Assembly (NCBI RefSeq): GCF_003400205.1
Contig: NZ_QUQV01000007.1
Span: forward strand, 62,001-126,000
DNA: 64,000 bases
Direction of reading: 5' to 3'
From: Bacillus sp. HNG
GTDB lineage: Bacteria > Bacillota > Bacilli > Bacillales > Bacillaceae_L
Shown here: in pieces, positions 44,431 to 52,076 of the stretch
How the letters are laid out: every line of letters starts with the position of its first letter
Position numbering within the stretch: the stretch's first letter is position 1
Program-made: the position numbers and the translations under genes
The notes under the pieces: model-generated
Databases searched by the model: none
What the model was told of the DNA's origin: nothing
What the model saw: only the letters and a program-made list of their open reading frames with translations

Positions 44431-45207
44431 ATGTCAAACCTCCTTTTGGAAACGGAAATCGAACAATTAAAGGAGTTCCGTTTTAGTGACAGGCGATTTC
44501 AATCAAGCTTATCAAGGCGAGTAATTGAGCTTTGTGATGAAAAAGTAATCCAACAGTATTTAGACAATGTCGGGCAAAAGATTTCAGCACCCGATAAACG
44601 TGTAGCAGCCTCCATGTTCATGAAGCGGTATGGATTTTTCGCGGTCCTTAATTTGTTTGCGATGACGGTTTTAAACAAACGATTAAATGTGTCATTGTCC
44701 AACATCTCGTTGGAAACAAGTGAAGAAGAGAAAATGTGGTATTGGAATCCGAAGTTCTATTTCACAGACCTTCAGACCATGTCAGCACCTTCCGATTCTC
44801 GAGATAATTGGCGAGACGATACAATTCGCGCTATTTTTCATGATCACATCCATGAAGTCATAATTATTCTTACAAAACATTCGGGATTATCGAAAAAGGT
44901 TCTATGGGAAAATGTCGCCATTTATGTGTATTGGCTCTATGAATCTGTATTGGCAAAACCAAAGTTTGATGATAAACGAAAGATCATAGAAGAGGATTTT
45001 GAGTATCTTGTGAAGAAGGCAAAAGGGGAACTATTCGGTCCGATTGCTTTCAACCCGTTATCACGTTATTTTGGTGTAAAGGCATATCGAGCAGAATACG
45101 ACCAAAATATCCGAACAAGGAAAACGTGCTGTCTTTATTATAAGACAACCACTACCGAAGACCGCTGTAAAACGTGTCCGTTAAATTGCAAAATAGGAGA
45201 TAAATAA
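44431..45207 (+). CDS. FhuF-like ferric-siderophore reductase
   Basis: 258 residues, soluble. The C-terminal cysteine motif TCCLYYKTTTTEDRCKTCP (Cys-Cys-x10-Cys-x2-Cys) is the [2Fe-2S] site of FhuF-type ferric-siderophore reductases. Released iron is probably the purpose: the gene is 2 bp after the importer ATPase. The upstream part has low similarity to any family I can name, as is common for this group. Confidence 0.82.
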   Translation: MSNLLLETEIEQLKEFRFSDRRFQSSLSRRVIELCDEKVIQQYLDNVGQKISAPDKRVAASMFMKRYGFFAVLNLFAMTVLNKRLNVSLSNISLETSEEEKMWYWNPKFYFTDLQTMSAPSDSRDNWRDDTIRAIFHDHIHEVIIILTKHSGLSKKVLWENVAIYVYWLYESVLAKPKFDDKRKIIEEDFEYLVKKAKGELFGPIAFNPLSRYFGVKAYRAEYDQNIRTRKTCCLYYKTTTTEDRCKTCPLNCKIGDK

Positions 45208-45208
45208 G

Positions 45209-45463
45209 ATGAATCAAAAAATAGAAGAACAAGTTGATGGATTGCTAGAAAAATACACAGAGCTTTTACTTGGTGAAAGTTCACCTGAACTAAAGGAAAA
45301 AGTAAAGCTTTGGTCGCTCTATATGCATATTTCAAAATCTATGCCACCACTTGCTAAGCACTGGAACGAAACGTATCCAGATGCAAAAGAAGGCATCAAG
45401 GAAATCATTGCAGAAATTAAAACATTAAATGAAGCACATCGTCAAAAAACTAGTAAGAGATGA
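45209..45463 (+). CDS. yusU: DUF2573 family protein, YusU-like
   Basis: 84 residues, mostly helical (VDGLLEKYTELLLGESSPELKEKVKLWSLYMHISKSMPPLAKHWN). The position directly after yusV and fhuF-like genes, as in B. subtilis yusV-yusU, plus the SPELKEKVKLW segment, identifies DUF2573. It starts 1 bp after the previous stop. Function unknown; it may assist iron uptake. Confidence 0.8.
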   Translation: MNQKIEEQVDGLLEKYTELLLGESSPELKEKVKLWSLYMHISKSMPPLAKHWNETYPDAKEGIKEIIAEIKTLNEAHRQKTSKR

Positions 45464-45496
45464 AGCACCAATTCGTGGGCTTCATCTCTTTTTTTC
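45456..45496 (+). terminator. Intrinsic terminator of the siderophore operon
   Basis: Stem AGAGATGAAGC/GCTTCATCTCT followed by TTTTTTT; it overlaps the yusU-like 3' end. Confidence 0.85.
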
Positions 45497-45849
45497 TATT
45501 GGACAGTGTTATGATCCGGGAATTGTGTCGTTGTATAGTTATAAAACTGTTGTAGCTTTTGTTGTACTTTTTGTGTTTCTGCTTCCTCAAGCTTATACCA
45601 GCCATTTTTAAACATAAGATTATATAGCTCCCTTTGACAATCCTGTGTTTCATTAAAAATAGAACGGATATCCTCATATAATCCGTCATGACTCATTTCA
45701 TTTAACGCAGTGCTATAAGCAGCTGTCATATATTTTTCTGTTGCCAACATGTCGTTAATAAAATCACGATCATTCATTTGTGGCGTTTTTGGTACACTCG
45801 TTTTAGGATTTTTTACTTGGTTTTGATTTTGATTCATTTGCTGTTTCAT
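45496..45849 (-). CDS. CotF family spore coat protein
   Basis: 117 residues. A Gln/Asn-rich leader is followed by the CotF-like helical domain: MNDRDFINDMLATEKYMTAAYSTALNEMSHDGLYEDIRSIFNETQDCQRELYNLMFKNGWYKLE. ATG 45849 follows GGGGG in gene sense. It forms an operon with the next coat gene upstream (13-bp gap). Likely made in the mother cell and deposited in the coat. Confidence 0.88.
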   Translation of the reverse strand: MKQQMNQNQNQVKNPKTSVPKTPQMNDRDFINDMLATEKYMTAAYSTALNEMSHDGLYEDIRSIFNETQDCQRELYNLMFKNGWYKLEEAETQKVQQKLQQFYNYTTTQFPDHNTVQ

Positions 45850-45862
45850 TTATGTAGCCCCC

Positions 45863-46189
45863 TTATTGCATTTGCTGGCTTTGAATTTGGCCTTGATTTG
45901 GTTGCTGTGGCTGTTGACCTGTATGCTTTTGCATATGATCTAAAATCTGGTTATAGTGGCGCTCGTGCATTTGACATGCTTTTTCTAGCGCTTGAGAGAT
46001 TTCAGACATCTGACATTGACCCGCATAAAAGTGTGCCTTTTTTAATGCCAAAAGGTTCCATGACATCATATCGGTTAAATACAATAGATCCTTTGTTGTA
46101 ATAACTGCTGGTGTTTCTGACATTTGTGGGCCTTTTGGTGTATAAAAAGGTTGCTGTTGCTGCTGCTGTTGTGATTGCTGTTGTTGCAT
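45863..46189 (-). CDS. yusN: Spore coat protein, YusN/CotF-like
   Basis: 108 residues with glutamine-rich ends (MQQQQSQQQQQQQ and GQIQSQQMQ) flanking a helical core (ITTKDLLYLTDMMSWNLLALKKAHFYAGQCQMSEISQALEKACQMHERHYNQIL) that resembles YusN/YraG coat proteins. Glutamine and lysine residues could be cross-linked by transglutaminase in the coat, an inference. ATG 46189 follows GGAGGG in gene sense. Confidence 0.82.
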   Translation of the reverse strand: MQQQQSQQQQQQQPFYTPKGPQMSETPAVITTKDLLYLTDMMSWNLLALKKAHFYAGQCQMSEISQALEKACQMHERHYNQILDHMQKHTGQQPQQPNQGQIQSQQMQ

Positions 46190-46241
46190 AAGAAAACCCT
46201 CCTTAACCTATTTTCGCTATTAGGATGCCAATAAAACGTTT

Positions 46242-46260
46242 TTGTATGCAATGCATACAA
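46242..46260. promoter_or_regulatory. 19-bp palindrome between coat operon and proline dehydrogenase
   Basis: TTGTATGCAATGCATACAA, perfect except for the central base. It lies 53 bp before the coat start and 128 bp before the proline dehydrogenase start. The TGTATGCATACA shape is typical of GntR-family operators; the binding protein is unknown. Confidence 0.5.
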
Positions 46261-46387
46261 TACGACTGTAAGCGATTAATATTTTTTTTAGATGTATATT
46301 CAAGTTAAAATAAACGTGATAAACTATATGTGAAATTAAGAGATTTATAGAATTGCAACTAGAGTACGTTTCGAGGGGGAACCTGGA

Positions 46388-47305
46388 ATGGAACAAGTTT
46401 TACGAAATTTCTTTTTATTTTTATCAAAAAATAAAGCGTTTACAAAACTTGCGAGAAAATATGGCTTACGTTTTGGGGCTGCACGATTTGTCGCTGGGGA
46501 AACAATTGATTTAGCTGTAAAAAAAATTAAAGAGCTTAATGCAAAAGGCCTTGCGGTCACCATTGATTATCTTGGTGAATTTGTCGATAGTATTGAAGAA
46601 GCAAATATGATGGCTGACGGATCCATCGAGGCAATAAAAGCAATTGGCCGGGAAAAATTAAATGCACAGCTTTCCTTAAAAATGACCTCTATGGGATTGG
46701 ACATTTCAGATGAAGTTGTGATGAATAATATGCGAAGAATTCTTGATGCTGCAAAAGAAAACGATGTCTTCGTGACGATTGATATGGAGGATTACTCCAG
46801 ATGTGAGAAGACAATCGAAATCTTTAAAAAGCTTCGTAAAGATTACGACAATGTAGGAACGGTTATTCAAGCATATCTGTATCGGACTGTAAAAGATATT
46901 GAAGATTTAAATGAGTATCATCCTAATCTTCGCCTTGTTAAGGGTGCCTATAAGGAATCTCCGGAAGTAGCATTCCCTGAGAAGAAGGATGTGGATGAGA
47001 ACTTTAAGAAAATCATAAAAATGCATCTCCTAAATGGCAACTACACGGCAGTTGCTTCTCACGATGAGGCCATCATTCAATATACGAAGGAATTAGTTAA
47101 GGAACATAATATCAGCCATGACCAATTTGAGTTCCAAATGCTATATGGGATTCGTTCAGAACGCCATGAGGAACTTGTAAAAGAAGGCTATACGATGCGC
47201 GTGTATGTACCGTATGGAACCGATTGGTATGGATATTTCATGAGACGTCTTGCAGAACGCCCCGCAAATGTAGCATTCGTTTTGAAGGGTGTATTTGGGA
47301 AATAG
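46388..47305 (+). CDS. fadM: Proline dehydrogenase
   Basis: 305 residues, complete PRODH beta/alpha barrel: LAVTIDYLGEFVDS near residue 60, VFVTIDMEDYSRCEKTIEIFKKL near 130, LRLVKGAYKE (conserved lysine/glycine loop) near 195, YTAVASHD near 235 and RVYVPYGTDWYGYFMRRLAERPAN at the C terminus, containing the flavin- and proline-binding arginine pair RRLAERP. Oxidises proline to pyrroline-5-carboxylate with FAD. Position before fadN-fadA-fadE matches B. subtilis fadM (yusM). Confidence 0.92.
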   Translation: MEQVLRNFFLFLSKNKAFTKLARKYGLRFGAARFVAGETIDLAVKKIKELNAKGLAVTIDYLGEFVDSIEEANMMADGSIEAIKAIGREKLNAQLSLKMTSMGLDISDEVVMNNMRRILDAAKENDVFVTIDMEDYSRCEKTIEIFKKLRKDYDNVGTVIQAYLYRTVKDIEDLNEYHPNLRLVKGAYKESPEVAFPEKKDVDENFKKIIKMHLLNGNYTAVASHDEAIIQYTKELVKEHNISHDQFEFQMLYGIRSERHEELVKEGYTMRVYVPYGTDWYGYFMRRLAERPANVAFVLKGVFGK

Positions 47306-47322
47306 AGTGTTTGAAAAATTGT

Positions 47323-47365
47323 AAAGCAGTGCGAGGAAGTAATGTTATTCTCGCGCTGCTTTTTG
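47323..47365 (+). terminator. Intrinsic terminator of fadM
   Basis: Stem AAAGCAGTGCGAG/CTCGCGCTGCTTT with T run, 18 bp after the stop codon. Confidence 0.85.
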
Positions 47366-47390
47366 TTTGAATGAAATGAGACTAAACTAT

Positions 47391-47916
47391 GAAGACCAAA
47401 TCACCGAAGGATTCGGTATAAAAAGGTCTTCATCGCGGTCGTGAAGACCGAAACACCGAAGGATTGGGCATAAAAAGGTCTTCATCGCGGTCATGAAGAC
47501 CAAAACACTAAAGGATTCGGAATAAAAAGGTCTTCATCGCGGTCATGAAGACCAAATCACCGAAGGATTCGGTATAAAAAGGTCTTCATAGCGGTCATGA
47601 AGACCTAGACACTGAAGGATTCGGCATAAAAAGGTCTTCATAGCGGTCATGAAGACCGAAACACTGAAGGATTCGGCATAAAAGTGTCTTCATAGCGGTC
47701 ATGAAGACCGAAACACTAAAGGATTCGGCATAAAAAGGTCTTCATAGCGGTCATGAAGACCTAGACACTGAAGGATTCGGCATAAAAAGGTCTTCATAGC
47801 GGTCATGAAGACCGAAACACTAAAGGATTCGGCATAAAAAGGTCTTCATCGCGTTCATGAAGACCAAAACACGAAGGATTCGGTATAAAAAGGTCTTCAT
47901 CGCGGTCGTGAAGACC
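47391..47916 (-). repeat. Ten-unit 52-bp tandem array; each unit is terminator-like on the minus strand
   Basis: GAAGACC recurs at 47391, 47443, 47495, 47547, 47599, 47651, 47703, 47755, 47807, 47859 and 47910. The period is 52 bp exactly nine times and 51 bp for the last interval. Each unit contains the hairpin GGTCTTCAT/ATGAAGACC with a 7-nt loop ((C/A)GCGGTC), followed on the minus strand by TTTTTAT. It separates fadM from the small minus-strand gene at 47989. Not CRISPR: there are no unique spacers. Confidence 0.92.
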
Positions 47917-47988
47917 CCTCCGCCTACAAAATCACACCAAATAGTCCTTCAACAAACTCTCTTCCAAGGTGCATTTGAAAAATTCTAC

Positions 47989-48138
47989 TTATTCTTCGTT
48001 ACCCGTATTATGGGCTCCATATTGTTGGTTGGTGGATTGGGTTTTTCCGAACTTTTTCCTAAAATCTGGCCCAGCATTTCCTTTAACACTTGCTGCACTC
48101 ACAGCGCGTTTAGATGGGTTTTTATCAACTTTCGCCAT
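47989..48138 (-). CDS. Small basic protein of unknown family, possibly spore-associated
   Basis: 49 residues from ATG 48138, preceded by a near-perfect GGAGGTGAC in gene sense. The sequence is MAKVDKNPSKRAVSAASV at the start and ends in NQQYGAHNTGNEE: hydrophilic, Lys/Asn/Ser/Gly-rich, without membrane segments. Composition is like minor SASPs, but it fits none that I can name. It reads into the ten terminator-like units. No other gene is nearby on that strand. Confidence 0.7.
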   Translation of the reverse strand: MAKVDKNPSKRAVSAASVKGNAGPDFRKKFGKTQSTNQQYGAHNTGNEE

Positions 48139-48339
48139 TTGGATTGTCACCTCCATTTTTTAGAATTCCCTGTTTCCCTGTTTAAAAACGAATTAACAAA
48201 AAAAAGAAAAATTGTTTCGTGAATATATTGCGAAAATTTAAATATTGATTTATATTTAGATATAAAGGAACTCATTCTTTTGGATGTTCAATATTCATGG
48301 GCTTGAAATGGATAAGGGATATTTTTTTTGAAGCAAAAA

Positions 48340-48357
48340 TGAATGAGTGTTCATTCA
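48340..48357. promoter_or_regulatory. FadR-type operator upstream of fadN
   Basis: TGAATGAGTGTTCATTCA: arms TGAATGA/TCATTCA are perfect inverted repeats. It matches the B. subtilis FadR consensus TGAATGA-N4-TCATTCA as I remember it, 27 bp upstream of the fadN start. Confidence 0.85.
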
Positions 48358-48383
48358 AATTGAATCGAAGGGGGAAACTGTGA

Positions 48384-50768
48384 ATGATCCAAAGCATTAA
48401 AAGAGCTGCAGTTCTTGGTTCAGGGGTTATGGGCTCAGGTATTGCTGCACACTTAGCAAACATCGGAATACCTACCTTACTATTAGATATTGTTCCTCGT
48501 GAACTTTTAGAAGTAGAAAAAAAGAAAGGGCTTACACTCGAGGGTAAAGAAGTCCGAAATCGATTAAGTCATACAGCGGTTCAAAAGCTGTTAAAACAAA
48601 AGCCGGCGCCACTTACTTCTAAGGAGAATATTGCTCTTATCACAACCGGAAACTTTGAAGATGATTTAGCAAAGCTTTCAGAAGTGGATTGGATTATTGA
48701 GGTGGTTGTTGAAAACCTTGATGTTAAGAAAAAGGTTTTTAGCCAAATCGATGAGGTTAGAAAACCAGGCAGCATTGTAAGCTCCAACACATCTGGAATT
48801 TCGGTTGAAGCAATGGCTGAAGGACGTTCAGAGGATTTTCAAAAGCACTTTTTAGGAACACACTTCTTCAACCCACCACGCTATTTGAAGTTGCTTGAAG
48901 TGATTCCGACAAAAAACACAAGCCCAGAAGTACTTTCTTTTATGAAAACATTTGGTGAAGATGTACTTGGTAAAGGTGTTGTTGAAGCGAAGGATACGCC
49001 TAATTTCATTGCAAATCGAATTGGAACATATGGTTTGCTTGTAACTGTTCGTGAAATGCTGAAGGGCGGATACAGCATTGGTGAAGTAGACTCCGTTACG
49101 GGTCCAATGATTGGTCGGCCGAAGAGTGCAACCTTCCGTACCCTTGATGTTGTGGGTCTTGATACATTTATCCATGTTGCAAATAATGTTTATGAGCAAG
49201 TGGAAGGAGAAGAAAAAGAAGTTTTCAATGTTCCTGACTTCATGAAGAAAATGCAGGAAAAAGGATGGTTAGGAAGTAAATCAGGTCAAGGTTTCTTCTT
49301 AAAACAGGGTAAGGAAATCCTTGAATTAAATCCTGAAACACTTGAATATCAAGATCGCAAAAAGCTTCAAACACCAGTTACTGCGTCGATTAAACAAGTA
49401 AAAGGGACTGCGAATAAGCTGAAAACACTCTTATACGCTGAAGATCGCGCTGGAAAACTTTTATGGAATATTACAAGCCCAGCACTTATCTATTCTGCTA
49501 CTCTTCTAGGTGAAATTGCGGACGATATTGTTGCCATTGATGCGGCAATGAAGTGGGGCTTTGGCTGGCAGTTGGGGCCATTTGAAATGTGGGATGCAAT
49601 CGGTCTTGAAAATTCTGTGAAGAAGATGGAAGCAGAAGGCTCTGTTGTACCAGCTTGGATAAAAGAGATGTTAGCAAACGGGAATACCTCTTTCTATAAA
49701 AAAGAAAATGGCTCTGTTTCTTATTATCAAAATGGGGAATACAAAGCTATTAAGGTAAATCCGAAGAATATTCATATAAAAACATTAAAAGAAACGAATG
49801 GCGTTATTAAGAAAAACAGTGGTGCTAGTTTGATAGATTTAGGTGACGATGTCGCCTTATTAGAATTCACATCACCAAATAATGCAATTGGTTTCGATAT
49901 TATTCAGATGATCAATTACTCCATAGAAGAAGTGGCGAAAAACTATAAAGGCCTAGTCATCGGAAACCAGGCGAAAAACTTCTGTGTTGGTGCAAACCTT
50001 GCGATGATCTTAATGGAAGCACAAGATGACAATTTCTATGACATTGACCTTGTTGTACGCAATTTCCAACAAGCGATGATGAATATCAAATATAGTGAAA
50101 AGCCGGTAGTGGTAGCACCATTTGGTATGACCCTTGGTGGAGGAGCAGAAATCTGTTTACCGGCGGCGAAAATTCAAGCCTCAAGCGAAACGTACATGGG
50201 GCTAGTTGAAGTAGGTGTTGGTGTGATTCCTGGTGGTGGTGGTAACAAGGAGCTTTATATCAACCATCTTCAAGGAATGCCTACAGGAGTAGAAGTTAAC
50301 CTTCAAAATGTTGCAAATAAAGTATTCGAAACAATTGCAATGGCAAAGGTTTCTACTTCAGCTGAAGAAGCTCGAACAAATAACTTCTTAACAAAAGTAG
50401 ATGGTATCACCTTTAACAGTGATCACCTTATCTATGATGCAAAACAATCAGTATTGGCAATTTCCGCACAAGGCTATAAGGCTCCAGTGCGTAAAAAGGT
50501 ACCAGTGGTTGGTGAAACAGGCTATGCAACCCTCCTTTTAGGTGCACAAGCAATGAAATATTCAGGCTATATTTCAGACCATGATCTTAAGATTGCGAAG
50601 AAGCTTGCATGGGTTATAGCAGGTGGAAATGTTCCATATGGTACCGAGGTTGATGAGCAATACCTACTTGACTTAGAACGTGAAGCATTCCTTAGCCTTG
50701 TTGGTGAACCAAAGACACAGCAAAGAATGCAACACATGCTAGTAAAAGGAAAACCGTTACGTAACTAA
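48384..50768 (+). CDS. fadN: 3-hydroxyacyl-CoA dehydrogenase / enoyl-CoA hydratase, FadN
   Basis: 794 residues. An N-terminal dehydrogenase domain (Rossmann GSGVMGSGIAAHLANIG at 12-28, HFFNPPRYLKLLEVIPT with the catalytic His, DTPNFIANRIG) is followed by a helical C-terminal dehydrogenase domain. The last 300 residues are crotonase-like (VALLEFTSPNNAIGFDI and LGGGAEICLPAAKI oxyanion region). Beta-oxidation steps 2 and 3. It heads the fadN-fadA-fadE operon behind a FadR-type box. ATG 48384 has GGGGGAAA in front. Confidence 0.94.
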   Translation: MIQSIKRAAVLGSGVMGSGIAAHLANIGIPTLLLDIVPRELLEVEKKKGLTLEGKEVRNRLSHTAVQKLLKQKPAPLTSKENIALITTGNFEDDLAKLSEVDWIIEVVVENLDVKKKVFSQIDEVRKPGSIVSSNTSGISVEAMAEGRSEDFQKHFLGTHFFNPPRYLKLLEVIPTKNTSPEVLSFMKTFGEDVLGKGVVEAKDTPNFIANRIGTYGLLVTVREMLKGGYSIGEVDSVTGPMIGRPKSATFRTLDVVGLDTFIHVANNVYEQVEGEEKEVFNVPDFMKKMQEKGWLGSKSGQGFFLKQGKEILELNPETLEYQDRKKLQTPVTASIKQVKGTANKLKTLLYAEDRAGKLLWNITSPALIYSATLLGEIADDIVAIDAAMKWGFGWQLGPFEMWDAIGLENSVKKMEAEGSVVPAWIKEMLANGNTSFYKKENGSVSYYQNGEYKAIKVNPKNIHIKTLKETNGVIKKNSGASLIDLGDDVALLEFTSPNNAIGFDIIQMINYSIEEVAKNYKGLVIGNQAKNFCVGANLAMILMEAQDDNFYDIDLVVRNFQQAMMNIKYSEKPVVVAPFGMTLGGGAEICLPAAKIQASSETYMGLVEVGVGVIPGGGGNKELYINHLQGMPTGVEVNLQNVANKVFETIAMAKVSTSAEEARTNNFLTKVDGITFNSDHLIYDAKQSVLAISAQGYKAPVRKKVPVVGETGYATLLLGAQAMKYSGYISDHDLKIAKKLAWVIAGGNVPYGTEVDEQYLLDLEREAFLSLVGEPKTQQRMQHMLVKGKPLRN

Positions 50769-50783
50769 ACCCACATGCTTGAA

Positions 50784-50806
50784 GGAGATTGAAATCTTCA
50801 ATCTCC
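50784..50806 (+). repeat. Intercistronic hairpin between fadN and fadA
   Basis: Perfect 10-bp stem GGAGATTGAA/TTCAATCTCC with a 3-nt loop. There is no T run, so it is not a classical terminator. It may stabilise the mRNA or set operon polarity. Confidence 0.7.
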
Positions 50807-50837
50807 TGCTGCGGTTAAAAAGTTAGGAGGGAATATA

Positions 50838-52016
50838 TTGAGAGAAGCAGTCATCGTTGCCGGAGCGAGAACCCCGGTTGGAAAAGCGAAAAAAGGGACT
50901 CTTGCAAACGTAAGACCGGATGATTTAGGAGCATTAGTTGTCAAAGAAACATTAAAGCGTGCAGGGAATTATGAAGGAAATATTGATGATTTAATTATAG
51001 GATGTGCCATGCCTGAGGCAGAACAAGGCTTAAATATGGCACGAAATATTGGAGCATTAGCAGGACTACCGCATACAGTTCCAGCAATCACTGTGAATCG
51101 TTATTGTTCCTCAGGACTCCAATCAATTGCCTATGCTGCAGAAAAAATAATGCTCGGTCACTCCGATACAGCCATTGCTGGTGGAGCAGAGTCGATGAGT
51201 TTAGTCCCAATGATGGGGCATGTGGTTCGCCCTAATGCAAAGCTTGCTGAAACAGCACCTGAATACTATATGGGGATGGGTCACACTGCTGAACAAGTTG
51301 CGGTCAAGTATGGTGTTAGCCGTGAAGACCAAGATGCTTTTGCGGTAAGAAGTCACCAAAAAGCTGCAGCTGCTATTAAGGCAGGTAAATTTGTAGATGA
51401 GATTGTACCAGTGGACGTTACTCTTCGACAAGTTGATTCCAATCATAAATTGGTAGAAAAGCATGTTCAATTTTCACAGGATGAAGGGGTACGTGAAGAT
51501 ACGAATCTTGAAGTATTAGCAAAATTAAGACCAGCATTTTCAGTGACTGGATCAGTTACTGCAGGTAATGCATCACAAACGAGTGATGGTGCAGCAGCAG
51601 TCATGGTGATGGATCGTGAAAAAGCGACTAGCTTAGGATTATCTCCATTCGTGAAATTTAGATCGTTTGCTGTAGCAGGTGTACCACCTGAAGTAATGGG
51701 GATCGGTCCAGTAGCAGCTATTCCAAAAGCACTTAAATTGGCAGGTCTTGAGCTTTCTGATATTGGCTTATTTGAATTAAACGAGGCCTTTGCATCACAA
51801 TCACTTCAAGTAATTCGTGAACTTGGACTTAATGAAGAGATCGTAAATGTAAATGGAGGTGCGATTGCACTTGGGCATCCACTTGGGTGCACAGGAGCAA
51901 AATTAACACTTACATTGATGCATGAAATGAAACGTCGCAACGTACAATTTGGTGTTGTCACGATGTGTATCGGTGGCGGAATGGGAGCAGCCGGAGTCTT
52001 TGAATTATTAGCATAA
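50838..52016 (+). CDS. fadA: Acetyl-CoA C-acyltransferase (thiolase), FadA
   Basis: 392 residues, TTG start at 50838, 6 bp after GGAGGG. Nucleophile Cys in [15 protein letters not shown], catalytic His in [16 protein letters not shown] (also base Cys/His near the end: [13 protein letters not shown]). Cleaves 3-ketoacyl-CoA with CoA, the last step of beta-oxidation. Confidence 0.95.
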   Translation: MREAVIVAGARTPVGKAKKGTLANVRPDDLGALVVKETLKRAGNYEGNIDDLIIGCAMPEAEQGLNMARNIGALAGLPHTVPAITVNRYCSSGLQSIAYAAEKIMLGHSDTAIAGGAESMSLVPMMGHVVRPNAKLAETAPEYYMGMGHTAEQVAVKYGVSREDQDAFAVRSHQKAAAAIKAGKFVDEIVPVDVTLRQVDSNHKLVEKHVQFSQDEGVREDTNLEVLAKLRPAFSVTGSVTAGNASQTSDGAAAVMVMDREKATSLGLSPFVKFRSFAVAGVPPEVMGIGPVAAIPKALKLAGLELSDIGLFELNEAFASQSLQVIRELGLNEEIVNVNGGAIALGHPLGCTGAKLTLTLMHEMKRRNVQFGVVTMCIGGGMGAAGVFELLA

Positions 52017-52023
52017 GGATAGT

Positions 52024-52046
52024 GGCTAACCATATCATGGTTAGCC
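52024..52046 (+). repeat. Intercistronic hairpin between fadA and fadE
   Basis: Perfect 10-bp stem GGCTAACCAT/ATGGTTAGCC with a 3-nt loop, no T run. It has the same geometry as the hairpin between fadN and fadA. Confidence 0.7.
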
Positions 52047-52076
52047 TCCAATGAATACTTTTTAGGGGGAAACAAT

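Noticed and set aside
45778-46101. 107-residue plus-strand frame across the coat genes
   Set aside because: Antisense to two clear coat genes with good ribosome-binding sites; no family features.
47391-47916. CRISPR-like regular repeat array
   Set aside because: Units are contiguous 52-bp copies without unique spacers, and no cas genes are nearby.
47857-48222. 121-residue plus-strand open frame
   Set aside because: It starts within the 52-bp array and is antisense to the well-supported small gene at 47989-48138. It has no ribosome-binding site.
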